Source: Malania oleifera (Eukaryota; Streptophyta; Magnoliopsida; Santalales; Ximeniaceae). Taken from it: a stretch of 64,000 nucleotides of DNA. Within the stretch, counting starts at the first letter, position 1. Each line of letters starts with the position of its first letter. The translations under genes were made by a program, and so were the position numbers. The notes beneath the pieces are model-generated. The model saw only the letters and a list, made by a program, of their open reading frames with translations. It was not told the origin of the DNA and ran no database searches. The stretch is from contig NC_080420.1 of the NCBI RefSeq assembly GCF_029873635.1, positions 120,040,719 through 120,104,718 of the forward strand, written 5' to 3'. This document shows, piece after piece, positions 11,870-22,761 of this stretch.

Positions 11870-14433
11870 CCTGAAGCTTCTAGCTTCAGGATCTCTTCTT
11901 CTTCTTCTTCTTTACTTTTTCTTTTCTTCTTTCCTGCAATTCTGAACTCTCTCTCTCTCTCTCCCTCTCTCTTCGATTTCGTGGTTGATTTTCGCCCGAT
12001 TGAAAATCCGAAGATACCACTGTACTCCATTCTCCACTGCCGTCATTTTTACCGGAGCGGATCGATGGTAGGAGCGGCGTATGTGTATTCCCTAGGGTAA
12101 ACTATTTTTCCTTTTTTCTTTAATTTCTTGCAAAATATAAGCTCAATTGACGAATGGACATCACCACGAGAATTTAGGAATGATTCTCTGCAAGTCTAAG
12201 GGGACGGAATTCTCATGGGGGTGTCAAGCCAAAACCCCAAATTTGGGGTACGGGGGTTATTAAGGGGCTTATTTTTAATTAATTATGATTAATTTAGAAA
12301 TGCTAACATATTGAGCATCTAGAGTTGAAGTAGGATTTCTGAAATTTAGGGCCCGGGTGAGCGCCGCAAGTGTAATTTTGGGACCCACAGGCAAAATTCA
12401 TAAAATTAGGTGAGGGTGTTAAATAATAGTTTAAATATTAATTTGAGGTATATGGAGCCTAAGGAAGGCTAGATGAGTATTATTTTGGAGAAATAGATTA
12501 ATTAATCTAAGGAAAATATAAATTGCAGGAGTTAAATTTCGGGAGCCAAGGGCATGAGATTTTGGGTTCTAGCGAGACTCTCAGTAAGCCAGGTAAGGGA
12601 AATAAATTATAACAGTTTTTTATGAAAATTATGGGTTAAGAAATATGTGAAAATGACGTATGTTATTTTACCTGAAATTTATTATGATATAAATATCATA
12701 TGAAATTTGTGTGGCATATAATTTATATTGAGAAATGTTTAAATTAAGTTAGATGATTTATCCTGTGGAATATGTGATACTGAAAAGTGTTTTAATATGA
12801 GGATTGAAATGTGAGAAAATGATGAAAGTGAAATGTGCAAAATAATGTATTCTCTGAGATAATGAAGAAAGGTGAAATATGAAAATATGTTTTGAGAAAT
12901 ATTGAGTAATTGTGAAATAAGATATGTATATGATAGTATGAGATGAGATGAATTATGAACTCAGAAAATATCATTTAAATGATGAAATGTGTTGAGAATA
13001 CTGATATTGAAATGTGAATATGTGAAATGAAAATATTGCAATGTTAATTCTGCAATATGAAAATGAGAAATGTGGAAATACATAAAATATGAATGATAAA
13101 ATGTCAATACCGCATAATGATTGCGGGTATGTGGTGGTAAACCCTATTGGATGGCTATGATATTGAGCGCGGTTCCGTTACTAGTGGTGTTAATGCAACC
13201 ACACGGACTCTTAGAGCGTGTGGCGTGACAGTCGATTGTGCCATTATGTAGGGTTGTTGGGCCCCTGAGTCCGGATCAGGGTTATAGGCTGACCAGTCGT
13301 ACTACAGACGCGATATTTGATATGATATTTGACCTAACCGGGTCGGCCAACCGCGGTTATATCCAGCCTTCGGGTAACACAACCTTGACCATGGGGGGAA
13401 GCATGGCGTGTATAGAAAGATCCTCACGGTGGCCGTGAGTTACAAACGCGATGTTGGTATTTGTTACCAAGGATACTCATGAGTCGGAAAGTAAAATGGA
13501 AACAAAAAGTAAAAGAATGATAACATTGGTTAAAATGAGAAATGAAAGAAAGAATGAAAATTGAGAAATAAAGAATGTTAAATATGATAAATGAACCGTG
13601 TGAATTAATAATAATATAAATAATTAAGGCGAAGTGAAACTCTCTACCTGAGGGCTTACTGAGTAAGGTGAGTGCCCTGATAGGTATCAGATGTGGTCAT
13701 ACCCGGCTGCATAACGTGTTAGGGCAGAGGGAAGCTACTTGTATGGGCGGGTAATCTTCCTTATTCTCAGGAACTTCGCGGATAATTATGTGTTGGATAT
13801 CATTGAATTTGATAAATGGTTTTAAAGCTTATAAAAGCTTGTGTTGTATATCTATACAATTATGAGAATGTGTATATCAGTGTATTTTCTCAGATAAAAT
13901 GGTGATTTGAAAAGTAAAGAGTAATATAATTGTACTCATATGGTCACACACTGTAAATAATTTATTCCTTCTTACTGAGATGTGTCTCACCCAAATTATC
14001 TAAATTTTTCAAGGGACAGAGATAGGTTAGGTGGTAGAGCTCCGTGATCATAGGGAGCTGGGACCCTGATATACAGGGTGAGTTTGGACTAGGGAGGTGT
14101 GATTCCCTAGGGTTGTATTGTTTTTGGATATGAGATAGTATTGTGTACATGTGTATATGGATACTCTGGGTATTGTATTCTGACTAATATTTATATACTG
14201 TCTTCCGTTGTCAGGTTGTATTATAAAATAATTTTTTACTCGGTACCCAATGAGGGTCGGGTCATTTGAATGATAGTAGGATTGTTGACGTGACCGATTT
14301 GTGAATGTTATGGATGACATGTAATTATTTGATAGTAGGATTGTTAACGTGACCGATTTGTGGATTTATGACATGATTATTTATTTATTATTGATATTGG
14401 AAAAAAAAATTATACGAAAATCGAGGCGTCACA
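11633..14433 (+). repeat. 3' LTR of chromovirus 3795-14433
   Basis: Partner of 3795-6598. Small differences lie mostly in the microsatellites and as scattered substitutions. It ends GCGTCACA and is followed by the TSD ATATA. Confidence 0.95.
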
Positions 14434-14866
14434 ATATATATTTCAATTACTCAAATTAAAAGTATAAATGATTTAACATCTTAAAGTATCCAAAAGTATA
14501 AATGATTTAACATCTTAAAGTATCCTTATACAAACAATAAATTTTCATAACAATTGAAGTAATTTTATTCAATCAATAACTTGAATAATTTATAATGTAT
14601 TAGACAATAAACATTAGTGGCTTAAAAAATTACTTATATTAAATAGATTAAATAAAATTACATAATTAGTTAATTTTATATAAGCAAAAAGAAACAAACA
14701 TATAAGCTAGTGAATAATGAATTAAATGGAGAATGTACAAACATGTTTTTTTCCCTAAAGAAAAACTCATCATGTTTTTATTAATTTTGTCCTTTTCTAT
14801 ATTGGCTAAAATTATAGCATAAAACAAGGGTAAGTTATGTTATATTAGTTATGTATATATCTTATT

Positions 14867-14871
<5 letters not shown>

Positions 14872-14912
<41 letters not shown>
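14872..14912. repeat. (GA)n microsatellite abutting XTH-A exon 1 donor
   Basis: About 40 bp of GA. In gene sense it is a CT run starting right after the GT of the intron 1 donor (14913-14914). The orthologous run in unit B is 18854-18902. Confidence 0.9.
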
Positions 14913-14914
<2 letters not shown>

Positions 14915-15146
14915 CTGATGATGGGTTAATGGAAATTTCGACTACTGATCTATCATTATTGAACTTGAGACTACCATACATGGTTTTAAAATATGTGTCG
15001 AAGTTAATTTTAGGAGAAAGATTATGAAAGGCATCCCCATTAGAGACATTATGGGAAAGATTATCAAAGGCACCATTGCTAGAGCCCGTTGTATGCCCTT
15101 CAAGGACAAGGATGAAGACAAAGAGACCTTATACAAAAGAATCCAT

Positions 15147-16261
15147 TAACGCAACCTTGATGCTATGTTGTGGAATGTATATGAATGTGTTGTTCATAAG
15201 TTCATAGCTTTATATAGGAATAGAAGAAGGGGTGCTAAAGCTATAGTTTCCATTATTTAATTATACTAAGAATAAATTAGTGCAAGTTCATGATAGAAAT
15301 GAAGAGTAAGGGGGGGAGGGGGGAAACCAAAAAAGGTGAAGCTCTTGCCTTCTTTATGCCGAAAATCCCTCATTTTTTTTTTTGCTTCTAACAATAATAA
15401 AATCCTTATATTTTTAGGCTATGAGTTGTCAATTAGATTTAAATTTTAGAAAGAAAAACAAAAAAAGCAAACGAAAAAGCGTTTCAACGAGCCTATTCAC
15501 ATTAATGTAAGGATTTTTTTTTAAATTGTGTTTTTTTAGGCGTAAGCTATCGCATTAATCAAGGCCACGTACTTTCTTTTTCCTAACTATTCATTGTCTC
15601 AACCAAAATAAAAATATGGTATTTAAGACAAAATATTGTATTTTAGACCCAAAAAAAAAAAAATCTCTTTATGTATATTATAATTGAAAATTTTCAAATT
15701 CATGGACCTAGCATTGCATTGCCAACTTAACATGGGTGCTGCCAATGTCCCTACTACATCGATCATGAGATACAAAAATAATATTTTTAACATGAAAATG
15801 TTGACATAACTAGAACTTTTGCATTACTCAAAGTATTTTTTCAGCATAATATTTTCATTTAAGTCTCTATCATATATTTTTGGTACCCCATTTCATCTAG
15901 AGTAAACAAAAAAAAAAAAAGTCGAACAAAAAATATTAAAAAATGATCAATTAAAAGAGATAAAAGTTTCAAAAAAAAAAAAAACCTCTGACTTAGACAA
16001 ATCCCTCAAACCCACCGAGACGACACCAAAATTAAAGATACGAAGCCAAAGTTGCTTGCTCATTCACTATCTTTAATAATTTATTAGATAAATAAAGACC
16101 CATCTGTCACTTTCTCTGCAAAAAAAAAAGGGACCATTTCTATCAAAACTCCAATAAAGTGTTGTAGAATTTTTTTGCAATCAATCAAGGACAATTAATA
16201 TCTAGCTAGTGGTATGCCAACATGCCTCCACCTAATTTGTTAACCAAAATAAAATAAACAC
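15147..16261. other. Upstream region of XTH-A and duplication junction
   Basis: A TATA-like CTTTATATA (minus TATATAAAG, 15208-15216) lies about 65 bp upstream of the old start codon, matching unit B. The rest is AT-rich with A-runs. No ORF or RNA gene is seen. Unit B resumes at 16262. Confidence 0.5.
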
Positions 16262-16527
16262 GTTGCAATGTCTGGTATTCTCTTTATTAATGTGTAAAAT
16301 TACCCACACCAAGCTTGTCGTTTATCGAGATAACACGCTCAAAGAAACAAGTACCCAAAGCCCTCCCCTCTCATTAATTAGATAGCTAGCACATTAATAA
16401 AGTTTACCCAAGTCATTTAATCAATTAATTTACTCGATAAGGATAAAAGACAAACAATACACAATAACTCATCTGTAATACCATTTCAATTACACCAAGA
16501 AGGATTATTTTGCCACCCTCTCATTAA

Positions 16528-17151
16528 TTATTGGTTGTATTTGCATTCTGGTGGGATTGTTCCCTTGAATCTTGTTGGATCAGTGCAATAATCATAAACC
16601 ATGAGATTTTGTCTCACATTTTTATAAGCCTTTTGTTGATCCTTAGTGGGTGTCCAATTCTGACAATTGAGAACTCCGCAACCACTAATGTTAAACCTTC
16701 CATATTGGGCTTTGAAGGGTCCATTCCTCCAATCCATTTTGGTATTGGGAGGTAATATCCAATCTGCTTGCCATATGGTTCCTTTTATCTGCAATGGCTG
16801 TGAAATGTAACTCAATCTCGGGATATTCTTGAACATCCTGATTGGAATATCATCCACCAAAAAACTACAGAAAGAAAATGATTAGAAGTCAATATAATTA
16901 AATAAAAGAAATCTTTTACGTTTCGGGTTTGAATACGTGTAAATTGAGATAAATTTTGGTATAATTTTCTCTTAACTTTTGTCTAAGTTCACACATATTC
17001 AAATTCAACGTTTGAATATCGAGTCCCGAAACACTCAGTAAAAGTGATTTGAATACTCAAACAGGAGAGGGGTACTCTATTGAAAGTTAAGACCCAATGG
17101 ATCTCTTAGTGAGTCTAAAAGTAATAATCACAAAAAAATAAACTATTAATT

Positions 17152-17189
<38 letters not shown>

Positions 17190-18852
17190 GTGCACGCTTA
17201 CACTATTTGTTTCAAGTTCCAAAGCATTTTGTAAGAATGAAACCTCTTCGTGGGATCAAACGAAAGACGAATTCTTTGCTCTCTATTTCCATAGCCGTGG
17301 GCAAACACATTAGTTTGCAAAACATAATTGTTATTGTCCCCGCCACCCAAGAACTCAAAATCAAGCTCATCATGTTTGTTTGTTGCAGGCGAATCTAACT
17401 GTTGTTGTACATAATGCAATTACAACTAATGTAAATTCAACTACAAGAGACAATTAAAGAAGAAAAGAAATTTTATTGAAAAATAATTACATAAAAAGTC
17501 GTGACGATTCCAGTAGTATTTTTGTTCAGAATCTGTATATCCATACTAAAAAGTCCAGTAAAGTAGCTCCTCTTCGACTGAAATCCAGATCCTTGGAAAA
17601 ATAAATTTGATCATTACAAATTTTAAATGTAATATAAAGACATTGCTGAATTTAGACTCATATATACACTCACTTATAATTGATACTTGAAACCCTAAAC
17701 TAGCTCATTTTTATAGTATTTTAGAAATTTACTCAAAAGTTTTGTGAATTCTAGCACATTATCGAATTGCATAAATTGACGTATTCTTCTCATTTTTTCT
17801 ATTTTTTTCTTTTCATTTGCTCTATGTTTGTGTATGTAACCATAAGGCATATTTGAACAACATAAATATCATATATATTTCAATTACTCAATTTAAAAGT
17901 ATATATGATTTAACATCTTAAAGTATCCTCATACAAATATTAAATTTTCATAACAATTTAAGTAATTTTATTCAATCAACAACTTGAATAATTTATAATG
18001 TATTAGACAATAAACATTAGTGGCTTAAAAAATTTACTTATATTAAATAGATTAATCAAAAATACAAAATTAGTTAATTTTATATAAACAAAAAGAAACA
18101 AACATATAAGCTAGTGAATAATGAATTAAAAGGAGAATGTGCAAACATATTTTTCCCTAAAAAAAAGCTCATCATGTTTTGGAGTGTAGGCTCTTTGCCA
18201 TTGGGGTTGAAAGTACAAAGAAAGGAAAAAATTTCAAAAGTTAAAGTGAAGATTTTGGTAGATGGATAAAGCTTTCCATATTAAAATATGGAATTGCATA
18301 CCCAACCTGGAAAATAGAAACCTTAAATGAAGGCTCAAGAGCAATGACAAACCATGGGTCAGTTTAAGTTAATTTCACTATTAAACTGCAACTAAATTGA
18401 TGATTTACAATTTGGAATAGTTGGACTGTTAATCATTGTTCAAACCAATCTAGGTCGACTTTGGTCAATTGGTCTGCTCTCATCAAATTAGATTTTTACA
18501 CTAGAAATTTTAAGAAGGGAAAAAGCATATATAAAATTTAAACACTTCATGTAAATATACGTTTTTAAAAACATAAATTAAATATACAACAATATGTAAT
18601 GTCTCACTAAATACCAATTTTAAGTATTAGAATGCCAAATAACATTTTAAATAAACAAATACATTCAAATACTAAAGTCATGAGTTCTAAAAGTTAATAT
18701 TTCTATTGGTCTAAAGAATGTAGTGTGAAAAGGTACATAATAATTTTATTCTTTTTTATTAATTTTTTCCTTTTCTATATGTATATATTGGCTAAATTTA
18801 TAGCAAAAAACAAGGGTAAGTTATGTTACATTAGTTATGTATATATCTTATT

Positions 18853-18904
<52 letters not shown>

Positions 18905-19138
18905 ACCTGATGATGGGTCAACGGAAATTTCGACTACCGATCTGTCCTTATTGAACTTGGGAGAGCCATACATGGTTTCAAAATATGTGTCAAAGTAAGT
19001 TTTACGAGAAAGAATATCAAAGGCACCACCGCTAGAGACATTATGGGAAAGATTATCAAAGGCACCATCACTAGAGCCACTTGTAAGACCTCGAAAGAGA
19101 AGGATGAAGACAAAGAGACCTTGTAGAAAAGAATCCAT
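16528..19138 (-). CDS. XTH-B: xyloglucan endotransglucosylase/hydrolase, four exons
   Basis: Exons are 19138-18907, 17591-17491, 17398-17202 and 16864-16528 (232+101+197+337 = 867 nt, 288 aa plus TAA). Every intron has GT-AG ends (donors GTTCCC, GTAATT, GTAAGC) and the phases are consistent. The product starts with a hydrophobic signal peptide (about residues 1-20), so it is secreted to the wall. A GH16 fold follows, with HDELDFEFLG at 120-129: Glu122 nucleophile, Asp124 and Glu126 acid/base by family precedent. The XTH C-terminal part includes YDYCTDPTRF and ends PPECKYNQ. Length and exon layout fit XTHs (about 270-300 aa). Oddities are a 13-residue duplication after the signal peptide and LSFDPTK where LWFDPTK is usual. 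XET versus XEH activity cannot be decided. Expression is not shown; a diverged or non-expressed copy is possible. Confidence 0.88.
17154..17185. repeat. (GA)n microsatellite near the XTH-B intron 3 donor
   Basis: About 32 bp of pure GA repeat, about 17 bp inside intron 3 in gene sense. It is the counterpart of 2961-2982. Confidence 0.9.
18178..18752. other. Extra segment in XTH-B intron 1, absent from XTH-A
   Basis: Unit A reads straight from CATCATGTTTT into ATTAATTTT. Unit B holds about 575 bp between these words. No ORF, terminal repeats or poly(A) tail are evident. It could be a non-autonomous insertion in B or a deletion in A through the T-runs. Confidence 0.55.
18854..18902. repeat. 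(GA)n microsatellite at the XTH-B intron 1 donor
   Basis: About 48 bp of GA. In gene sense the CT run begins 4-5 nt after the exon 1 / intron 1 junction (donor at 18905-18906). Length change here could affect U1/U6 recognition, but no effect is shown. Confidence 0.9.
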
Positions 19139-19207
19139 AAACCCAACCTTGATGCTATGTTGTGGAATGTATATGAATGTGTTGAGATATGTTCATATGT
19201 TCATAGA

Positions 19208-19216
19208 TTTATATAG
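19208..19216 (-). promoter_or_regulatory. Probable TATA box of XTH-B
   Basis: Minus strand TATATAAAT about 70 bp upstream of the start codon at 19138, conserved in unit A at 15208-15216. This would place transcription start near 19180 with a 5' UTR of about 40 nt. Confidence 0.55.
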
Positions 19217-19661
19217 GAGTAGAAGAAGGGTCGCTAAAGCTATAGTTTACATTATTTAATTATACTAAGAATAAACTAGTGCAAGTTAATTCATGATAGA
19301 AATGAAGAGAAAGGGAGTTAAACCAAAATCGGTGAAGCTTTTGCCTTCTTTATGCCCAAAATTCATCATTTTTTTCTTCTAACAATAATAAAATCCCTAT
19401 ATTTTTAGGCTATGAGTTGTCAATTAGATTTAAAATTTAGAAAAATAAATAAAAGCAAATTAAAAAGTGTTTCAACGTGCGTCTTCACATTAATTTAAGG
19501 ATTTTTTGGAATTGTGTTTTTTTAGGCCTAAGCTATCGCATTAATCAAGGCCACATATTTTCTTTTTCCTAGCATTCCATGGCCAACTTAGCATTGGGTG
19601 CCGCCAATGTCCCTACAACATCGATCATGAGGTACAAATATAAGTCTTTTAACATAAAAAT

Positions 19662-21513
19662 TGTTAGCTTTACTGTAATCCCAAGAGGGGGGTGAATTGA
19701 TATTATAAAATTTATCTCCCCTAAGTCACTTAACTAGCAGCAGTATTACACAACCCTAGATTCAATCTAGTATAGATATAAAATAAATCAATATATTCAA
19801 TTGAAACTAAATAGCACGATTAATGTAATTAAGCAAGCACAATAAAGCAGTAAAGAGAGATGGCACCAGATATGTTATTGAGGTTCGGCAAATTGCCTAT
19901 GTCCCCGCCTTGGCTTACAAGCACAAGGATTACACTAAAACTCACTTCATGGGTGGAGCGGCACCTAATACAATCAGGTCAATTAACGGGGCTGACCTTA
20001 ACCTATACAATCATTTCGAGCTAGATTATCACCCTTTCAGGCCACGCCTAGAATACAACAGATTTACAATACAATTTGCGTACAAAGTATATGTTTCTCA
20101 AGCAAGCAGATTTGCACCAGTACAATCAACACAATACAGTATGATAGGATATGATAAGCTCAATGTAATCTTAATATCTACTTTAAAATATAAAGCTAAG
20201 ATACCCATCAGAAAGATCTTCAATACAAGATGCAGCAACAAAGATTTTCAATACTCAAGCAAATATCTCAGAAATACTTTTCTCAAAAATAAGCACAAGA
20301 TATATTTCAAATCGATTTATAAAAATTATTTCATAAACAAAATACAATACAAACTTTTGAGTATTACAATGATGATGCAAAACTCACAAGCTCTAAGGAG
20401 TTTTCCCAAAGAAGACTTATTGACAAAGCCTCCAAGAAAAACTCTAAGCTTACTCTCAAATAAAAATAAATCTCAATCAAACAGAGTAGATGAGAGTATA
20501 AGCCTTATAGGATAATCACAAGAAGACTTTTACTAAACAATTTTTGCAAAGAGGATGAGTAAGAATGGAAGAGGAGAGCTCGAATATGAGAAATAGGGTT
20601 TTTGAATTTTAGAGAGAATTTTCTAATTGTATTTGTTAATTCGTTGCTAATCCATGCAAATGAGGGGGTATATATAGACACCTCAAGAATTATAACCGTT
20701 TGGGACCTATCTGTATTTTTGAAAAATTTTAAATAGGGTTAATAAAAATTAACCTCGTTTTAACCTCAGTAAAATTTGAGCAACCCGAGAGTTTCGGTTG
20801 ACCATATTTTTGAGGCTCGGTCGATTGGGTTGCTTAGTTTGGTCGACCAGGGTGTATTTGAAACGAGGAGATGGTCAATCAGACTTGAGGCGATTTCAGA
20901 ACCTCTGAGATTCGATTGATCGGGCTAAGTTCGGTTGACCAAAGTTGAACGTTCGGTCAACCAGGCCATTTTATAATTGGGAGTTCGGTCGACTAGGGCG
21001 TTGGGATTTCCCACGTGGCGTTTGGTCGACCAGGGCGTTGACGCTCATTTTAAGGATGGTCGACCAACTGGTGAAATCATTGACCCTGGAGAGGTTTAGT
21101 CGACCAAAGTGCTCTGAGTGTTGGGGTTCAGTCGACCGAACACACCAACTTTGTATAATTCAGTCTTATTCTTCTTATGTAGTCACCCATATTCACATGA
21201 TAATTAATTCTAAGATTATGGGAGACATTTCATGTAATATTTTAGGTCTTATGGTCAATCTAAGGTCTTTGAGCTTATCTGTCATATCATGCATGCAATG
21301 CATTAATTCTTACAGACCATTAGAATTTAAATATTACAAACCCAAATAAAACTTAATTGAAATACAACAAATAAATATTATGGGTCTTCAATTTCTTTCA
21401 AGTCCATGTGCACCATATAAAACTTCCAATTGATCCTACACACAAACTCATCAACCATTAAATACCAGAATATTTGTCATAATCAAAACGGGATATGACC
21501 TATACGGTCAACA
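19662..21513 (-). mobile_element. Solo SIRE/Maximus-type LTR upstream of XTH-B
   Basis: It has TG...CA ends, and the 5-bp TSD AAAAT at 19657-19661 and 21514-21518. The empty site is visible in unit A near 15800 (GAAAATGTTGACATAAC). On the minus strand it runs from TGTTGACC to GCTAACA. It contains a TATA tract (about 20668-20680), the palindrome array (about 20785-21145) and the conserved CCGAACCTC / GGGGACATAGG region (about 19868-19930). No internal domain or second LTR is present, so it arose by LTR-LTR recombination. ORFs inside it are not genes. Confidence 0.9.
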
Positions 21514-21518
21514 AAAAT

Positions 21519-22304
21519 GATGACATAACTAGAACTTTTGCATATCTAAAAGCTTCTTTTTAGCATTACATTTTAATTTAAGTATCTATTTATCACATAT
21601 TTTTGGCACCCCATTTCGCCTAAAATAAACAAAAGAAAAAATTGAAAAAAATATATAAAAAAAATAATCAATTAAAAAAGATTAAAGTTTCAAAAAAAAG
21701 GCAAAAAAAAAAAAAAACAACTTTGGCGTGTCACTTTTTATTTGCATACTTCAACTAAAACAAAGTCATTTTAGACAAATAGAAATTCAAAAAAAAAAAA
21801 AAAAGGTGCATATCTGCATGTATTGTCCATGCACCTATGCATGCAAAGGCCCCCATTTATAGGGTTGGGGCCTCGATCAGAATAGGCATCAAACTGAACC
21901 TTCATTTTCCATTACCTTCCTTTTGTTCAATTTTCACATGTGCTTTCCTTCCTATAGCAAGAAATCTCATCCTTCTTGCGATTTGGGTTGATTCCCTTTC
22001 TTTATGGGTCCTTGGCCGAAAAGTGGGATGGGATACATATCAATCTTAAGATTTTCTCCAATTAATTAAATAATCACTCAAATTTTGCTCCCTTTACTGC
22101 TTGATTTCTTTCTATTTTTAGATGCAGGTATCTACGAAGATGCTTTGGGAAATTTTGTGCAGTGTGCTAAATTTTTGTTTTGCCCCCCTGTATTTTACGT
22201 ATTTCTTTGGTGATGTATTTCCCTATATTGTATTGCCCTGTATTCCTACCCTTGTATTCCTTTCCCTATATTTTCTTTGTTCTTGATGCATTTTCTATAT
22301 ATAT
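21519..22304. other. End of unit B, then unclassified sequence
   Basis: Up to about 21700 it matches the upstream DNA of unit A. From there to 22304 no gene was recognised. The stretch 22170-22300 (GTATTTC/CCTGTATTCC repeats, then TATATATATGAAATAAG) has the look of a Copia LTR end but no boundary could be proved. A 70-codon ORF at 21837-22049 has no recognisable domain. Confidence 0.35.
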
Positions 22305-22482
22305 GAAATAAGCCCTCTCGATAAGTTCTCGTCGACGAGGCACGTGTCCACGTCAACGAGTCCAAGAAGCCTTTTCGTCGACGAACATTTTGCGCTCGTT
22401 CACGAGACCCTGCTGAACCCTCTTGAAAAATTTCTCTCCCTTTTCTTAATTATTTAATTCTATAATTATCCGGGTTACTACA
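22305..22482 (-). repeat. Truncated 3' LTR of the minus-strand chromovirus
   Basis: Matches 29884-30063 (GCCCTCTC...TCGTCGACGA...GGGTTACTA) and then stops at about 22305. This is the LTR start in element sense; about 2.27 kb are missing. Confidence 0.85.
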
Positions 22483-22495
22483 TTCTCCCCTCCTT
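22483..22495 (-). promoter_or_regulatory. Polypurine tract
   Basis: Minus strand AAGGAGGGGAGAA directly before the 3' LTR start TGTAGTAACCC. Confidence 0.85.
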
Positions 22496-22761
22496 ATAAA
22501 ATTTCGTCCTCAAAATTTGCTATATGTATTGAACACCATCCACTGAAAAAAAATGGGTTACTTATCTTATTACTTACCCTCACTTATGGTGGAGGAATAC
22601 CATGGTTACATTCAGGATTCTAGGATATTACAAATATACTCACAAAAGAAAATTCTCCCAAAGCCAAAACACTACCTACCCGATAATCTAAAATACAACT
22701 ATACATTCATCACTTTGTACTGAATAAAATATATTTATCGTTACATGAACAACACTGGCTA

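Larger units (their letters stand above)
3795..14433 (+). mobile_element. Ty3/Gypsy chromovirus (Tekay/Del-like), complete but decayed
   Basis: Total length 10,639 bp. LTRs are 3795-6598 and 11633-14433 (2804 and 2801 bp), both TGTAATA...GCGTCACA. The 5-bp TSD ATATA is at 3790-3794 and 14434-14438. The empty site survives in unit B near 17870 (ATCATATATATTTC), confirming the insertion. An iMet-type PBS follows the 5' LTR and a polypurine tract precedes the 3' LTR. Domain order is gag, PR, RT, RNase H, INT, chromodomain. The polyprotein frame is broken many times, so the element is not autonomous. The LTRs show visible scattered differences, so the insertion is not recent. Confidence 0.95.
2302..15146 (-). 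pseudogene. XTH-A: broken xyloglucan endotransglucosylase/hydrolase gene
   Basis: Exons aligned to XTH-B are 15146-14915, 3387-3289, 3195-2999 and 2671-2302. The lesions are: codon 6 is TAA where XTH-B has CAA; exon 2 carries a CAG-to-TAG change (3372-3376 region) and a 2-bp deletion (99 versus 101 bp); the intron 2 donor reads GA instead of GT; the catalytic motif reads HDKLDFEFLG, so the family's nucleophile Glu is Lys; exon 4 contains an (AT)n expansion and ends early in TGA after PPEC. Intron 1 is interrupted by the chromovirus at 3795-14433. XTH enzymes (GH16) cut and rejoin xyloglucan in the cell wall; this copy cannot encode one. Which lesion came first is not known. Confidence 0.9.
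2020..16261. repeat. Tandem segmental duplication, unit A (XTH-A)
   Basis: Unit A begins with GTTGCAATGTCTGG, the same words that open unit B at 16262. It is collinear with unit B across the XTH exons, introns and upstream DNA, apart from the 10.6 kb chromovirus at 3795-14433 and smaller insertions. Homology with unit B fades near 15990. The junction A/B at 16261/16262 is direct, so this is a head-to-tail duplication. Confidence 0.8.
16262..21700. repeat. Tandem segmental duplication, unit B (XTH-B)
   Basis: Collinear with unit A; it contains the intact XTH copy and a solo SIRE LTR (19662-21513). Relative to A it carries about 575 extra bp in intron 1 (18178-18752). Homology to A ends near 21700, where poly(A)-rich sequence takes over. 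Confidence 0.8.

Noticed and set aside
18725..18910. 61-codon plus-strand ORF ending in Arg-Glu repeats
   Set aside because: Runs through intron and a GA microsatellite of the opposite-strand XTH-B.
18934..19146. Alternative 70-codon minus-strand ORF over XTH exon 1
   Set aside because: Shadow frame; the 19138 start gives a signal peptide and splices in phase to exons 2-4.
19910..20515. 201-codon ORF as a gene
   Set aside because: Lies wholly inside the solo SIRE LTR, in its antisense orientation, with no domain.
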